Shown here in pieces: positions 1 through 8,014 of a stretch of DNA of 64,000 nucleotides. Origin of the DNA: Pseudomonadota bacterium. Its GTDB lineage: Bacteria; Pseudomonadota; Gammaproteobacteria; Steroidobacterales; Steroidobacteraceae. The stretch lies in the NCBI GenBank assembly GCA_021847105.1, contig JAJZUT010000010.1, positions 62,001 to 126,000 of the forward strand, read 5' to 3'. Each line of letters starts with the position of its first letter. The stretch's first letter is position 1. The position numbers and the translations under genes are program-made. The notes beneath the pieces are model-generated. The model worked only from the letters and a program-made list of their open reading frames with translations. It had not been told where the DNA came from and made no database searches.

Positions 1-1881
1 GCCCTTCAGCAGCCGTGCCACTCGGAGTTGGCGCAGCGCGCGCTCGATGCTCTCGGCGCTGAACGGCGGCAGTACCACGATGGTATCCGCGAGCCATTCG
101 GTCATTACGCCGCCCGTTCCGAGCAGCAGCACCTGTCCAAACTGCGGGTCGCGCGTGATGCCGATCAGTACTTCGGCGACACCGTCTGCGATCATTTGCT
201 CGACGAGCAGCTCCTCGGAGAGGTGGGCCAGCTGTGCGGCCGCGGCCGCCGCCGCCTGCACGGTGCGCACGTCGAGCACGACACCGCCCACATCGGATTT
301 GTGTTCGAGGCTGGCGCCGCTTGCCTTGATCACGACCGGGAAGCCCAGTGCGCTCGCGGCTTGCGGCACCGCCGCCGCCGGGACCACCTGAGCTTGCGGA
401 ATCCGCACGCCATAGGCGGCGAGCGCCGCTTTGCCGGCGTGCTCGCTGAGTGTTGCTGCGTGCTCTGTCGGTTGCTGTCGTGGCAACTGCAACCTCACCT
501 GCGCGCCGAGCCGCCAGGCCTCGCCGACCGCGGCGGCCAGATCAAGTGCCTCTAGCGCTTCGCGCTGACCCTGCAGGGGCGCGATGCCGGTCGCTAGGCA
601 GCGTGCGCGCACCGGCGCCGGCAGTGATTCCGGCAGCGAGCTGATGAGCGCGGCGCGAGTGTCGGCGCCCTGCGTGGCTGACTGGAACTCCTCGATGACG
701 GCAAGGTAACTGGCCGCATCGGCCTCTTCGCTCGGCGGGCAGTCGACCATGAAACCTGTGACGTCGTAGCCTGCACGGGCAGTGAGGCCGAAGAACTCGT
801 TGACGCGTGGACGATCGAACCAGATCTTCGTCTGGAAATCCAAAGGGTTGGCGAGTGCGACCTGCTCACCGAGCAGTGTGCGCAATGCGGCGGTGGGCGC
901 CGCAGGGATGGGCGGGAATTCCAGCTGCAGGTCGCGGGCCGTATCGGCGGCCATCGCCATGTCGCCGCCGGATGCCCCCATGAGCAGCGTTCGCCGGCCG
1001 TGCAACGGACCGCCCGTGTGCAGCACCTTAAGCGTCTCGCACAACGTCGCGAGCGTGTCGCAGCGCGCAACGCCGCTCTGCCGGCAGTATGCATCGAAGA
1101 CCGCGTCGGAGCCGGCGAGCGAGCCGGTATGGCTGTGCGCGGTGCGCGCGGCCGCCTCAGTGCGACCGGCCTTCACCAGGGCGACCGGCTTGCCCGCCGC
1201 TCTCGCCTTGTCGACTGCGCGCGCAAAGCGCTCCATGTCCTTGACGCCCTCAACGTACAGCCCGAAGGCGCTCGTGCGCTCGTCCTCGGCGAGCGCCTCG
1301 ATCAGGTCCTCGACCGCAAGCCGCGCCTGATTGCCGACAGTCAGCACATAGCCTATGGGTAAGGAGCGCCGGTTGAACAACAGGTTCAGTGCGATGGTGC
1401 CGCTCTGACAGATCAGCGCCACGCCGCGTTCCGGCGCGGCGCCGACGACCTGGTCGGGCCAGAGCGCAGCGCGATCGAAGAAATTAATGATGCCGTAGCA
1501 GTTCGGGCCGAAGTACGGCAGCTCGGCGGCACTCGCTCGCAGGGAGGCGTCGAGTTGACGGCCCTCGGCGCTGCCGACTTCGGAGAAGCCAGCGGCGAAG
1601 CACACGAACCCGCCGGCGCCGCGCCGCGCGAGCGCAGCGGCGATCCCTGGCACCTCGCGCGCGGGCGCCGCAATGAAGGTGGCGTCCGGCGCCGCGGGGA
1701 GTTCGTCCACCGAGCGATAATAGTGCTGCTCGGCGTTGGACGGCCGGCTGGGGTGAACACGCCAGAGTTCACCGCGGTAACCGACGGCGCCGCAGGCCGC
1801 TGCCGCAGCATCCGCCCATACCCCGCCCAACAGAGCAATGCTGCGCGGTGCCAGCAGACGCCCCAGGGCGCTTCTCGTCAT
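1..1881 (-). CDS. NDP-forming acyl-CoA synthetase (acetate-CoA ligase family), C-terminus beyond the window
   Basis: Read directly from the reverse strand; 627 codons are open from ATG at 1881 to the window edge with no stop. An N-terminal CoA-binding domain is followed by succinyl-CoA ligase-like domains containing the phospho-histidine region (motif AHSHTGSLAGSDAVFDA, the usual SHTG-LAGSD form). The ATP-grasp-5 domain follows, with FPVVIKASG and then VGGVVLDV and GTGGVMTEW. The family forms acyl-CoA from a carboxylate, ATP or GTP and CoA, in the cytoplasm. The start is preceded by a weak purine stretch (GGAAGCGGG). It is transcribed away from the ABC-type binding protein gene, and an AT-rich palindrome at 1907-1925 resembles those upstream of the carnitine genes. 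The substrate cannot be read from the sequence. An acyl or betaine-type carboxylate from the neighbouring pathway is an inference. Confidence 0.85.
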   Translation of the reverse strand, partial: MTRSALGRLLAPRSIALLGGVWADAAAAACGAVGYRGELWRVHPSRPSNAEQHYYRSVDELPAAPDATFIAAPAREVPGIAAALARRGAGGFVCFAAGFSEVGSAEGRQLDASLRASAAELPYFGPNCYGIINFFDRAALWPDQVVGAAPERGVALICQSGTIALNLLFNRRSLPIGYVLTVGNQARLAVEDLIEALAEDERTSAFGLYVEGVKDMERFARAVDKARAAGKPVALVKAGRTEAAARTAHSHTGSLAGSDAVFDAYCRQSGVARCDTLATLCETLKVLHTGGPLHGRRTLLMGASGGDMAMAADTARDLQLEFPPIPAAPTAALRTLLGEQVALANPLDFQTKIWFDRPRVNEFFGLTARAGYDVTGFMVDCPPSEEADAASYLAVIEEFQSATQGADTRAALISSLPESLPAPVRARCLATGIAPLQGQREALEALDLAAAVGEAWRLGAQVRLQLPRQQPTEHAATLSEHAGKAALAAYGVRIPQAQVVPAAAVPQAASALGFPVVIKASGASLEHKSDVGGVVLDVRTVQAAAAAAAQLAHLSEELLVEQMIADGVAEVLIGITRDPQFGQVLLLGTGGVMTEWLADTIVVLPPFSAESIERALRQLRVARLLKG

Positions 1882-2195
1882 GATTCCCGCTTCCCCTGAG
1901 TTATAATATTATGATGTTGATAATACGATAGCCCGACGGGGCGCAGCAAGGTCCGAGGGGAAGTCGTGATGCACCAGGAACTGGCAATCGCCTTACAGCC
2001 GAGCGCGGCTCTGGCGGGCGCAATGTGCGGCTCGATGCGGTGTCCGATCCGTTGATCGTGTTCAGGTATGGCGGCTGTCGCGTGTGCTCGCGCCGCAGCT
2101 GTGGCGGAGGTCTCTCGACGACTGCGCGCGCGGTTTACACTGCAGTGCGCCACGTCTCGGTCACACTTTAGGTCTGCGGCGCGAGGAGTTTGAAC
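1882..2195. promoter_or_regulatory. Divergent intergenic region with AT-rich palindrome (operator class A)
   Basis: No gene is supported in these 314 bases. At 1907-1925 lies TATTATGATGTTGATAATA, an 8-3-8 inverted repeat with one mismatch, standing out from GC-rich flanks and close to the synthetase start at 1881. Its reverse complement shares the core TCATAATA with the sites at 20351-20369 and 27625-27655. A TetR-type operator is inferred. The remainder (1930-2180) is ordinary GC-rich sequence leading to a clear ribosome site (GAGGAG, 2183-2188) for the binding protein. Confidence 0.5.
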
Positions 2196-3329
2196 ATGCG
2201 CACGAGAATCAGGTCGTTCTTCACCGGCTGCGCACGTGCCACCCTCGTGCTGGCGGTGACCCTGGTGCCAAGCGGCTGCGTGCGCACGCATGCCAAGGCG
2301 CCGCGACAGCGCGTCCTGTACATCTATAACTGGGCCGATTACATCGGCAAGAACACGGTGCGAGATTTTGAGGCGTCGACCGGTATCAAGGTGATCTACG
2401 ATACCTATGACTCCGATCAGACGGCCGAGGCGAAGCTTCTGGCGGGCGATTCGGGCTACGACGCCGTAACCGCGTCGACGGACTATTTTGCGCGGCAGAT
2501 CCGGGCCGGGGTTTACCAGCAGCTCGACAAGTCCAAGTTGACCAACTGGAAGAATCTCGATCCGCACGCCCTCGCGGTCGAGGCAAAGGCCGATCCGGGC
2601 AATCGCTATGCCGTGCCCTATATGCACAGCATCGATGGGTTCGCCTACGACGTCGCCGCGATCCGCGCACGCATGCCGAATGCCCCGGTGAACAGCCTGC
2701 GCATGCTGTTCGACCCGAAGGTGCTGAAGCACTTCGCCGGCTGCGGCGTCTCCTTTCTCAATTCGCCCGAGGGCGTCGAGCAGCTGGCACTCGTTTATCT
2801 GCACCTCGATCCGAATACCACCCGCAAGAGCGATTATCTGAAAGCACAGAAGCTGCTGCTGTCGGTGCGGCCGTACATCCGGGCGTTCGATTCGGCCGAA
2901 TACATGAACGGCCTGATCAATGGGGATTTCTGCATCGCCATGTCCTATTCGGGGGATTACTCGGTCGCTGAGGCGCGGGCGCGGGCGGCCGGCAAGAAAC
3001 TCGATCTGGCGTTTACCGTGCCGATCGAGGGTGCCAATATTTCCTACGACGCGTGGCTCATTCCGGCCGGCGCTCCGGATCCACAGGCCGCGCTCGAGTG
3101 GTTGAATTACCTGCTGCGGCCGCGCGTGATTGCGGCGATCACCAATCAGATCCACTACGGCAACGACAACCGTGCGGCCAATCCGTATGTCGATCCGTCG
3201 ATACTGCATGATCCGGCGATCTACCCGCCACCGCAGGTTGAGGCGCGGCTGTTCGAATCGAAAGAGGTTTCCGCTCGGTTGGAACGGCTGCGTCTGCGCA
3301 TATGGATGCGGGTCACGACGGGGATCTGA
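2196..3329 (+). CDS. PotD/PotF-like ABC transporter substrate-binding lipoprotein
   Basis: A 377-aa exported protein of the spermidine/putrescine-binding (PotD) family. It has an N-terminal basic and hydrophobic signal segment ending in a lipobox-like VPSGC, followed by the family signature LYIYNWADYIGKNTV and a DAV-ASTDYFARQI segment. ATG 2196 is chosen because GAGGAG lies 7 bases upstream; the in-frame TTG at 2190 is only 1 base from it. It would capture a cationic amine in the periplasm and deliver it to the two permeases encoded convergently at 3313-5092, with the ATPase at 13818-14963. Its 3' end overlaps the permease gene by 17 bp on the other strand. The surrounding genes suggest a quaternary or methylated amine rather than polyamine, but this is inference. 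Confidence 0.85.
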   Translation: MRTRIRSFFTGCARATLVLAVTLVPSGCVRTHAKAPRQRVLYIYNWADYIGKNTVRDFEASTGIKVIYDTYDSDQTAEAKLLAGDSGYDAVTASTDYFARQIRAGVYQQLDKSKLTNWKNLDPHALAVEAKADPGNRYAVPYMHSIDGFAYDVAAIRARMPNAPVNSLRMLFDPKVLKHFAGCGVSFLNSPEGVEQLALVYLHLDPNTTRKSDYLKAQKLLLSVRPYIRAFDSAEYMNGLINGDFCIAMSYSGDYSVAEARARAAGKKLDLAFTVPIEGANISYDAWLIPAGAPDPQAALEWLNYLLRPRVIAAITNQIHYGNDNRAANPYVDPSILHDPAIYPPPQVEARLFESKEVSARLERLRLRIWMRVTTGI

Positions 3330-4200
3330 GCGCGATTGGCTCCTCAGGCGTTGCGGTTGTCGAGGCGTTGGCCTGTTCGGCCAGCCGGATCTCGAGTTCG
3401 CGTCGGCGCTCCGCCCGCCGCATCATCCAGCCGGCGCCGATGACGCACACGCCGACCACGGTGATGATGACGGTCGCGAGCGCGTTCACCACTGGACTGA
3501 CGCCGAGCTTGACCTTGGAATAAATCAGCATCGGCAGGGTATTGGTGCCGGGTCCCGCCACGAAGCTCGAGATCACCAGGTCATCGAGCGAGAGCGTGAA
3601 GCTCAGCAGCCAGCTCGCCAGGATCGCCGGAGCAATCAGCGGCAGGGTGATCTCGACGAAAGCCCGCATCGGGCCGGAGCCCAGATCCATGGCGGCCTCC
3701 TCCAGCGAACGGTCCGCGCTGAGCAGGCGCGAGCGTACCGTTACCGTCACGTAGGCGATGCAGAACGTCACGTGTGCCAGCACGATGGTGAGAAATCCGC
3801 GGTGCGGCCAGCCGAACGTCTGCAGCAGCGAAACGAACAGCAGCAGTTGCGTGATCCCGGTGATGACCTCCGGCATGACCAGCGGTGCGGTGACCATGCC
3901 GGTCAGCACGAAGCGGCCCGGGAAGCGCGTGAAGCGCACCAGTGCGATTGCCGCGAGCGTGCCGAAAACGACGGCCGCTGTGGAGGCCGTGACCGCGATT
4001 TCAAGCGACAGTAGCGCCGCGTGCAGTAGCGTGTGCCGGTGCACAAGGGCGCCGTACCACTTCAGTGACAGTCCGCCCCACAGACTGACCAGCGGCGAGG
4101 CATTGAAGGAATAGCCGATCAGCACCAGGATCGGTACGTACAGGATGGCTATGCCGAGGCACAGAGCGGTGATGCGAAACAGAGGGTAGCGTCGCTGCAC
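3313..4200 (-). CDS. ABC transporter permease, PotC family
   Basis: A roughly 295-aa inner-membrane permease with six hydrophobic segments and the EAA loop (EEAAMDLGSGPMRAFVEITLP) that contacts the ATPase. The GTG at 4200 is preferred because it lies 4 bases after the stop of the upstream permease, with a GAGAG purine run; a longer in-frame start at 4266 would lie inside that gene. The C-terminal tail beyond the last membrane segment (ERRRELEIRLAEQ) is charged and probably cytoplasmic. It forms an operon with the PotB-like gene and is convergent with the binding-protein gene. The PotC family assignment is secure; the transported compound is not known. Confidence 0.88.
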   Translation of the reverse strand: MQRRYPLFRITALCLGIAILYVPILVLIGYSFNASPLVSLWGGLSLKWYGALVHRHTLLHAALLSLEIAVTASTAAVVFGTLAAIALVRFTRFPGRFVLTGMVTAPLVMPEVITGITQLLLFVSLLQTFGWPHRGFLTIVLAHVTFCIAYVTVTVRSRLLSADRSLEEAAMDLGSGPMRAFVEITLPLIAPAILASWLLSFTLSLDDLVISSFVAGPGTNTLPMLIYSKVKLGVSPVVNALATVIITVVGVCVIGAGWMMRRAERRRELEIRLAEQANASTTATPEEPIALRSPS

Positions 4201-4204
4201 GGAT

Positions 4205-5092
4205 TCAGCTCTCGGAGTGTTGGTCGCTGAAATGCCGATAGATGGCGATCGGCCCCACCAGCACAATCAGGAACATGATGGCCACGGCCGAGGCGATCGG
4301 CCAATCGTGGTTGATGAAGAATTCGTCCCACATCACCCGGCCGATCATGAGGTTGCCCGGCCCGCCGAGCAGCGAGGGGATGACGAATTCCCCTACCGCG
4401 GGAATGAATACCAGCATTGAGCCGGCCGCCACGCCGGGCATGGACAGTGGCAGCGTGACGTCGAGGAAGGTTCGCCAGGGCGGGCTGCCGAGGTCGGCAG
4501 CGGCCTCGAGGAGGGTCGCATCGAGCTTCTCCAGGGTGGCAAAGATCGGCAGTACCATGAATGGCAGGTAGGAATAAATGATGCCGAGGTAGATGGCGAA
4601 ATTGGTATGCATGATCACCAGGGGATGGGAGATGATGCCCAGGTGCAGCAACAGAGTGTTCAGCAGACCGTCGTTATCGATGATGGCTTCGAGGGCGTAG
4701 ACGCGCAGCAGGAATGATGTCCAGAACGGTAAAATGATGACCATCAGGAGAATGTTGCGCGTCGAGGGCCTCGACCGCGCGATGGCATAGGCAATCGGAT
4801 AGCCCAGCAGCAGGCAGATCAGCGTTGAGAGCAGGGCGGTCCGCAGCGAGAACAGGTACGCCAGGACGTAGAGCCGTTCGGTGAAGATCCGCCGGAAATT
4901 GCTCAGGCTGATGACCAGGCGCAGGTGGTGCGCGGTGCGCGTCAGGATGTCGGTGAACGGCGGGATGCGGATCACCGAGTCAGCGAAGCTGATCTTCAGC
5001 GTGAAGAAGAACGGTACCAGAAAGAAGATCAGCAGAAACAGCAGGGGCGGCAGGATGATGAGCCAGCGCCATGGGTTTCTGCTGCGATGCAT
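4205..5092 (-). CDS. ABC transporter permease, PotB family
   Basis: A 295-aa inner-membrane permease that starts with a long hydrophobic segment (WLIILPPLLFLLIFFLVP) and contains an EAA loop (LEAAADLGSPPWRTFLDVTLP). It is the first gene of the permease pair, transcribed divergently from the TetR-Rieske regulator with only 34 bases between the two starts. The regulator could therefore control this promoter directly. The ATG at 5092 has no clear ribosome site, suggesting a short-leader mRNA or weak initiation. Together with the PotC-like, PotD-like and PotA-like genes it makes a complete type I importer. Confidence 0.88.
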   Translation of the reverse strand: MHRSRNPWRWLIILPPLLFLLIFFLVPFFFTLKISFADSVIRIPPFTDILTRTAHHLRLVISLSNFRRIFTERLYVLAYLFSLRTALLSTLICLLLGYPIAYAIARSRPSTRNILLMVIILPFWTSFLLRVYALEAIIDNDGLLNTLLLHLGIISHPLVIMHTNFAIYLGIIYSYLPFMVLPIFATLEKLDATLLEAAADLGSPPWRTFLDVTLPLSMPGVAAGSMLVFIPAVGEFVIPSLLGGPGNLMIGRVMWDEFFINHDWPIASAVAIMFLIVLVGPIAIYRHFSDQHSES

Positions 5093-5126
5093 GTTGCGCG
5101 TGCTGATAAAATCCCCCTAAGTCATT

Positions 5127-6728
5127 ATGAAGGACAGAGTTGCCGCCGTGTCAACCGGACATGAAGCCGATCAGACTCCACAGGGGCATCGGGCGCTGCG
5201 CATGCGCAAGCGGCAGCGGTTGATCGATGCGTGCATCTCCGCATTGCATCTGTACGGACCGTCGCGCACGACCGTCGAGAAGGTGGTGGCCATCGCCAAG
5301 CTCTCCCCCGGCATCGTGCGGTTCTACTTCGATTCCAAGGACGCGATGCTGGTTGCATCGCTGTCGTACCTCGCGGCGGAATTCGAGGAGCGGGTGCTCG
5401 GGGAGGTTGCCCGGCTGAAACACGCGCCGGCCCGCGCGCTCGAGCGGCTCGTGGAGCTGTATCTCGATCCGGAGATCGCCAGTCCGCGCAAAGTGTCGGT
5501 GTGGTACTCGTTCTGGGGGGAGGCGAGCTCCCGGCAGGAATATCTGCAGATCTGCGGCAAGAAGGACGAGGACTTCGCCGCGCTCGTGCGCGAACTCATC
5601 GATGGCCTGATGGCCGAGGCGGGACTGCATCATCTGGATGCTGATGCGATCTCGCTCGGGCTGATTGGCGTGCTCGAGGTGTTGTGGCAGAGCTTTGCCT
5701 TCCAGGACGAAGCGGATATCGACCGTGCCGCGGCCCGCCGACGCACGATGGCGTATCTGGCGTCGGTGTTTCCCGGGGTATTCGCGGCGGACACACGACT
5801 GCAGAGCACTGTCGCAGTGACCGAGGTTCACGCCACTGCCTCGCGGGCTGTGGCGGCTGACCGGGGTGAAAGCGAGGGCGCACTGCCGCCGTGGGCGTAT
5901 CGGAGCGCTGCACTGTTCGAGCTTGAGCGTGAGCGCTTGTTCAGGCCGGCCTGGCAGGTCGCGGGTCTCGACAGTCAGCTGAGGCGGGCTGGGGACTTTC
6001 TCACCGTATCCTGGCCATGGGAGCGGGCGCTGCTGGTGCGCGCCCCAGATGGGCGTCTGCACGCGCTGCGCAATGCCTGTGGCCGCCAGCCGCATGCTCT
6101 GCTCGAGGCGCCCGCCGGCCATGTGGAGCAGACGCTGCGCTGCGCTGCGCACGACCTTGTCTACGACCTCGCCGGTGCGCTCCTGCAGGGGGCGACGCCG
6201 GGAGATCTGACGCAACTCGAACTCACTCAGGTCGGACCTCTGTTGCTGGTGCGCTCGCCGCAGTCGGCCGGTGCCGTGGCGCTGCCGCCTGCCGTACCGG
6301 TGCGGGAGTGGCCGCAACTGCAGGTCGCGCGCACTGAGGTGATGACGGTTGACGCAGACTGGAAGCTCCTCGTCGAGCAGTGGCTGGAGCGCGAGTGGGC
6401 CGACCGGCATTTTCTCTCGCCCAATCAATTGATCGACCTGTCCGCCGATGGGCCGCGGCTCATGCAGGTCGTGCCCGAGGCGCCGGGTCGCGCACGGTTG
6501 GTGTGCTTGACGCTGCGCAGCGGACGCAATCGTCGCGCGCCGCGCAGCGCGTCTGACTCCGAGCTGGGCGCTGAGATTGCACTCGCCGAATCGACGCAAC
6601 GGGGTCTCGATGCTCTGCCGGTCGAGCGCGACGACGCCGGTCCTGTGTCGCCGCCATTGCGGCGGTTCCGTGCCGAGATCGCCATGTTGTTGTCGCGGAT
6701 TGTCTCTGCGCCGACCATCGTGCGTTAG
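5127..6728 (+). CDS. TetR-family repressor fused to a degenerate Rieske oxygenase-like domain
   Basis: 533 aa. Residues about 24-220 are a TetR/BetI-type regulator (HTH region RTTVEKVVAIAKLSPGIVRF, then a helical ligand domain with a VWYSFWGEA segment). Residues about 255-350 align with the Rieske domain of the oxygenase encoded next door: ELERERLFRPAWQVAG matches RLELERILEPSWQVVC. Of the C-x-H...C-x2-H iron-sulphur ligands, C318, C339 and H342 remain, but the first His is Arg320. Residues about 395-530 match the oxygenase catalytic domain, but about 100 residues are missing and the two iron His positions are Trp424 and Phe429. The oxygenase part is thus predicted to be catalytically dead and may serve as a ligand or redox sensor. 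Its stop overlaps that of the oxygenase gene (convergent). The ATG at 5127 lacks a clear ribosome site; a GTG at 5148 is possible. Confidence 0.85.
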   Translation: MKDRVAAVSTGHEADQTPQGHRALRMRKRQRLIDACISALHLYGPSRTTVEKVVAIAKLSPGIVRFYFDSKDAMLVASLSYLAAEFEERVLGEVARLKHAPARALERLVELYLDPEIASPRKVSVWYSFWGEASSRQEYLQICGKKDEDFAALVRELIDGLMAEAGLHHLDADAISLGLIGVLEVLWQSFAFQDEADIDRAAARRRTMAYLASVFPGVFAADTRLQSTVAVTEVHATASRAVAADRGESEGALPPWAYRSAALFELERERLFRPAWQVAGLDSQLRRAGDFLTVSWPWERALLVRAPDGRLHALRNACGRQPHALLEAPAGHVEQTLRCAAHDLVYDLAGALLQGATPGDLTQLELTQVGPLLLVRSPQSAGAVALPPAVPVREWPQLQVARTEVMTVDADWKLLVEQWLEREWADRHFLSPNQLIDLSADGPRLMQVVPEAPGRARLVCLTLRSGRNRRAPRSASDSELGAEIALAESTQRGLDALPVERDDAGPVSPPLRRFRAEIAMLLSRIVSAPTIVR

Positions 6729-7888
6729 GCGAAGTGGGCGGGCGGATGGGATTCGTGTACTTCCGGTATCCGCTCGCGCAGCAGGTCATGGAACTGCAGC
6801 ATGCAACTTTCGAGTTGCGAGAGCGGGCCGGGCTCGTACGCTTGAGAGCCGAGGCCCCGCTGGACCCGATTGCATAGGAATTCGTCCTCTCGTTGCACCT
6901 GACGGTTGATGCGCGCGCACAGGTAGCGCAGCACTCGCATCTCGCGCCGGGTATCCGGATGCGCGAAGGATCCGCCGCGGATCGTACATTTGCCGGGTCC
7001 GCGCGGCAGTACCTGAAAGAAGTCCATCTGGTCGGGATAGATGTCGATGCCGAGATTCGGCAGCGCGCTGTAGAAGCTCCAGCGCTTGCGCAGCGGCTCG
7101 GGCAGATCCGTGACGGTTGCGCCGACCAGTTGCTGGTAATAACGCTCGGACCAGTTGCGGGAGGGCTGCTCGCGCATGTGACTGATGCCGCGCGCGACGC
7201 CACTGGGCAGCAATACTTGGTCTTGGTAGTCGGGGCTGAACATCCGCTGCAGGCCCGGGTGGCCGATCGGTACGTGATAGGACTCCAGGTAGTTGTCCAT
7301 GGCGACCTTCCAGTCGCAGTCCCAGTGCTCGATGTACAGCGGTCCGAGGGGTTGCATCTGCTCGATGCGGTAAGGGGCTAGCTCCTCCGCGAGTGCGCCC
7401 CAGGTTTGATCGACCGGAGGTGGGTCGCCGGCAAGACTGATAAACACGAACCCCAAAGCCACCTGAGCGCGTACGGGTTTCAGGCCCCACTCAGTCCGAT
7501 CCAGGCCCGGGAAGCTGTCGCGCTCGGACACCCCGCTCAACTCTCCGCTGAGCCGATAAGACCAGCCGTGATACGGGCAGACGATGTGTCCGGCACAGTG
7601 GCCTGTGCCCTCGAGTAGGCGCGAGCCGCGGTGGCGACAGACGTTGTGAAACGCGCGGATCTGCCCACCGGCGTCGCGCGTCACGACGACACTGTTCGTG
7701 CCGAGTTCGAAGGTCGCGAAGTCCCCGGGCTTGGCGATCGCGCTCACGTGGCAGACGACCTGCCAGCTCGGCTCAAGAATGCGCTCGAGCTCCAGACGGG
7801 TCATTTGCGGATGGTTGTAGCACCACGCCGGCAGCGCGCGCGGCAGGGTTGGGGACGGGTGGGTCCGTCGGGCGGCAGGTGCGTTCAT
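6725..7888 (-). CDS. Rieske non-heme iron oxygenase alpha subunit (glycine betaine/carnitine monooxygenase-like)
   Basis: 387 aa. The Rieske [2Fe-2S] motif is intact: C84-R-H86 and C104-P-Y-H107. The mononuclear iron site motif follows in the catalytic domain as N199-YLE-SYH205-VPIGH210. Length and layout match the GbcA/CntA/choline-monooxygenase branch, which hydroxylates an N-methyl or backbone carbon of quaternary amines using O2 and electrons from a reductase. No dedicated reductase (GbcB/CntB type) is found in the window. The ATG at 7888 has GAGGC 6 bases upstream. It is divergent from the aminotransferase operon across a promoter holding three palindromes, and convergent with its own degenerate relative at 5127-6728. 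Demethylation of glycine betaine to dimethylglycine fits the carnitine genes nearby, but another betaine is possible. Confidence 0.85.
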   Translation of the reverse strand: MNAPAARRTHPSPTLPRALPAWCYNHPQMTRLELERILEPSWQVVCHVSAIAKPGDFATFELGTNSVVVTRDAGGQIRAFHNVCRHRGSRLLEGTGHCAGHIVCPYHGWSYRLSGELSGVSERDSFPGLDRTEWGLKPVRAQVALGFVFISLAGDPPPVDQTWGALAEELAPYRIEQMQPLGPLYIEHWDCDWKVAMDNYLESYHVPIGHPGLQRMFSPDYQDQVLLPSGVARGISHMREQPSRNWSERYYQQLVGATVTDLPEPLRKRWSFYSALPNLGIDIYPDQMDFFQVLPRGPGKCTIRGGSFAHPDTRREMRVLRYLCARINRQVQREDEFLCNRVQRGLGSQAYEPGPLSQLESCMLQFHDLLRERIPEVHESHPPAHFA

Positions 7889-7906
7889 GAAAGCCTCGAG
7901 CAGTAG

Positions 7907-7928
7907 AATTTATACGGTCCTATAAATT
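7907..7928. promoter_or_regulatory. Perfect palindrome AATTTATA-N6-TATAAATT between oxygenase and aminotransferase genes
   Basis: Two perfect 8-base arms separated by CGGTCC, 18 bases upstream of the oxygenase start. Its size and symmetry suit a TetR-type dimer, and the position would block the oxygenase promoter. It is distinct from, but abuts, the class B element at 7928-7958. Confidence 0.5.
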
Positions 7929-7958
7929 ATACGCGAAAAAATTATATATCCATATAGA
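7928..7958. promoter_or_regulatory. Class B operator: TATACGCGA plus AT-rich palindrome
   Basis: TATACGCGA at 7928-7936 is followed at 7941-7958 by ATTATATATCCATATAGA. The other divergent promoter of the cluster (17136-17165) has TATACGCGA at the same distance, and its complement reads ATTATATACCCATATAGT, identical at 16 of 18 positions. A shared TetR-type operator is inferred, and the TetR-Rieske fusion encoded at 5127 is the nearest candidate regulator. Confidence 0.55.
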
Positions 7959-8014
7959 CAGTCTGCGGGTCGTAATGCTACCGTGCGCGGAACACGGGGC
8001 GAAGGAGAATGACC

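Noticed and set aside
1878..3209. Long reverse-strand frame of 443 codons opposite the PotD-like gene
   Set aside because: The forward protein has a signal peptide and PotD motifs; the reverse frame is rich in Arg/His with no family features, as expected for an antisense shadow in GC-rich DNA.
5151..6599. 482-codon reverse frame within the TetR-Rieske gene
   Set aside because: No motifs; the forward frame has two recognisable domains.
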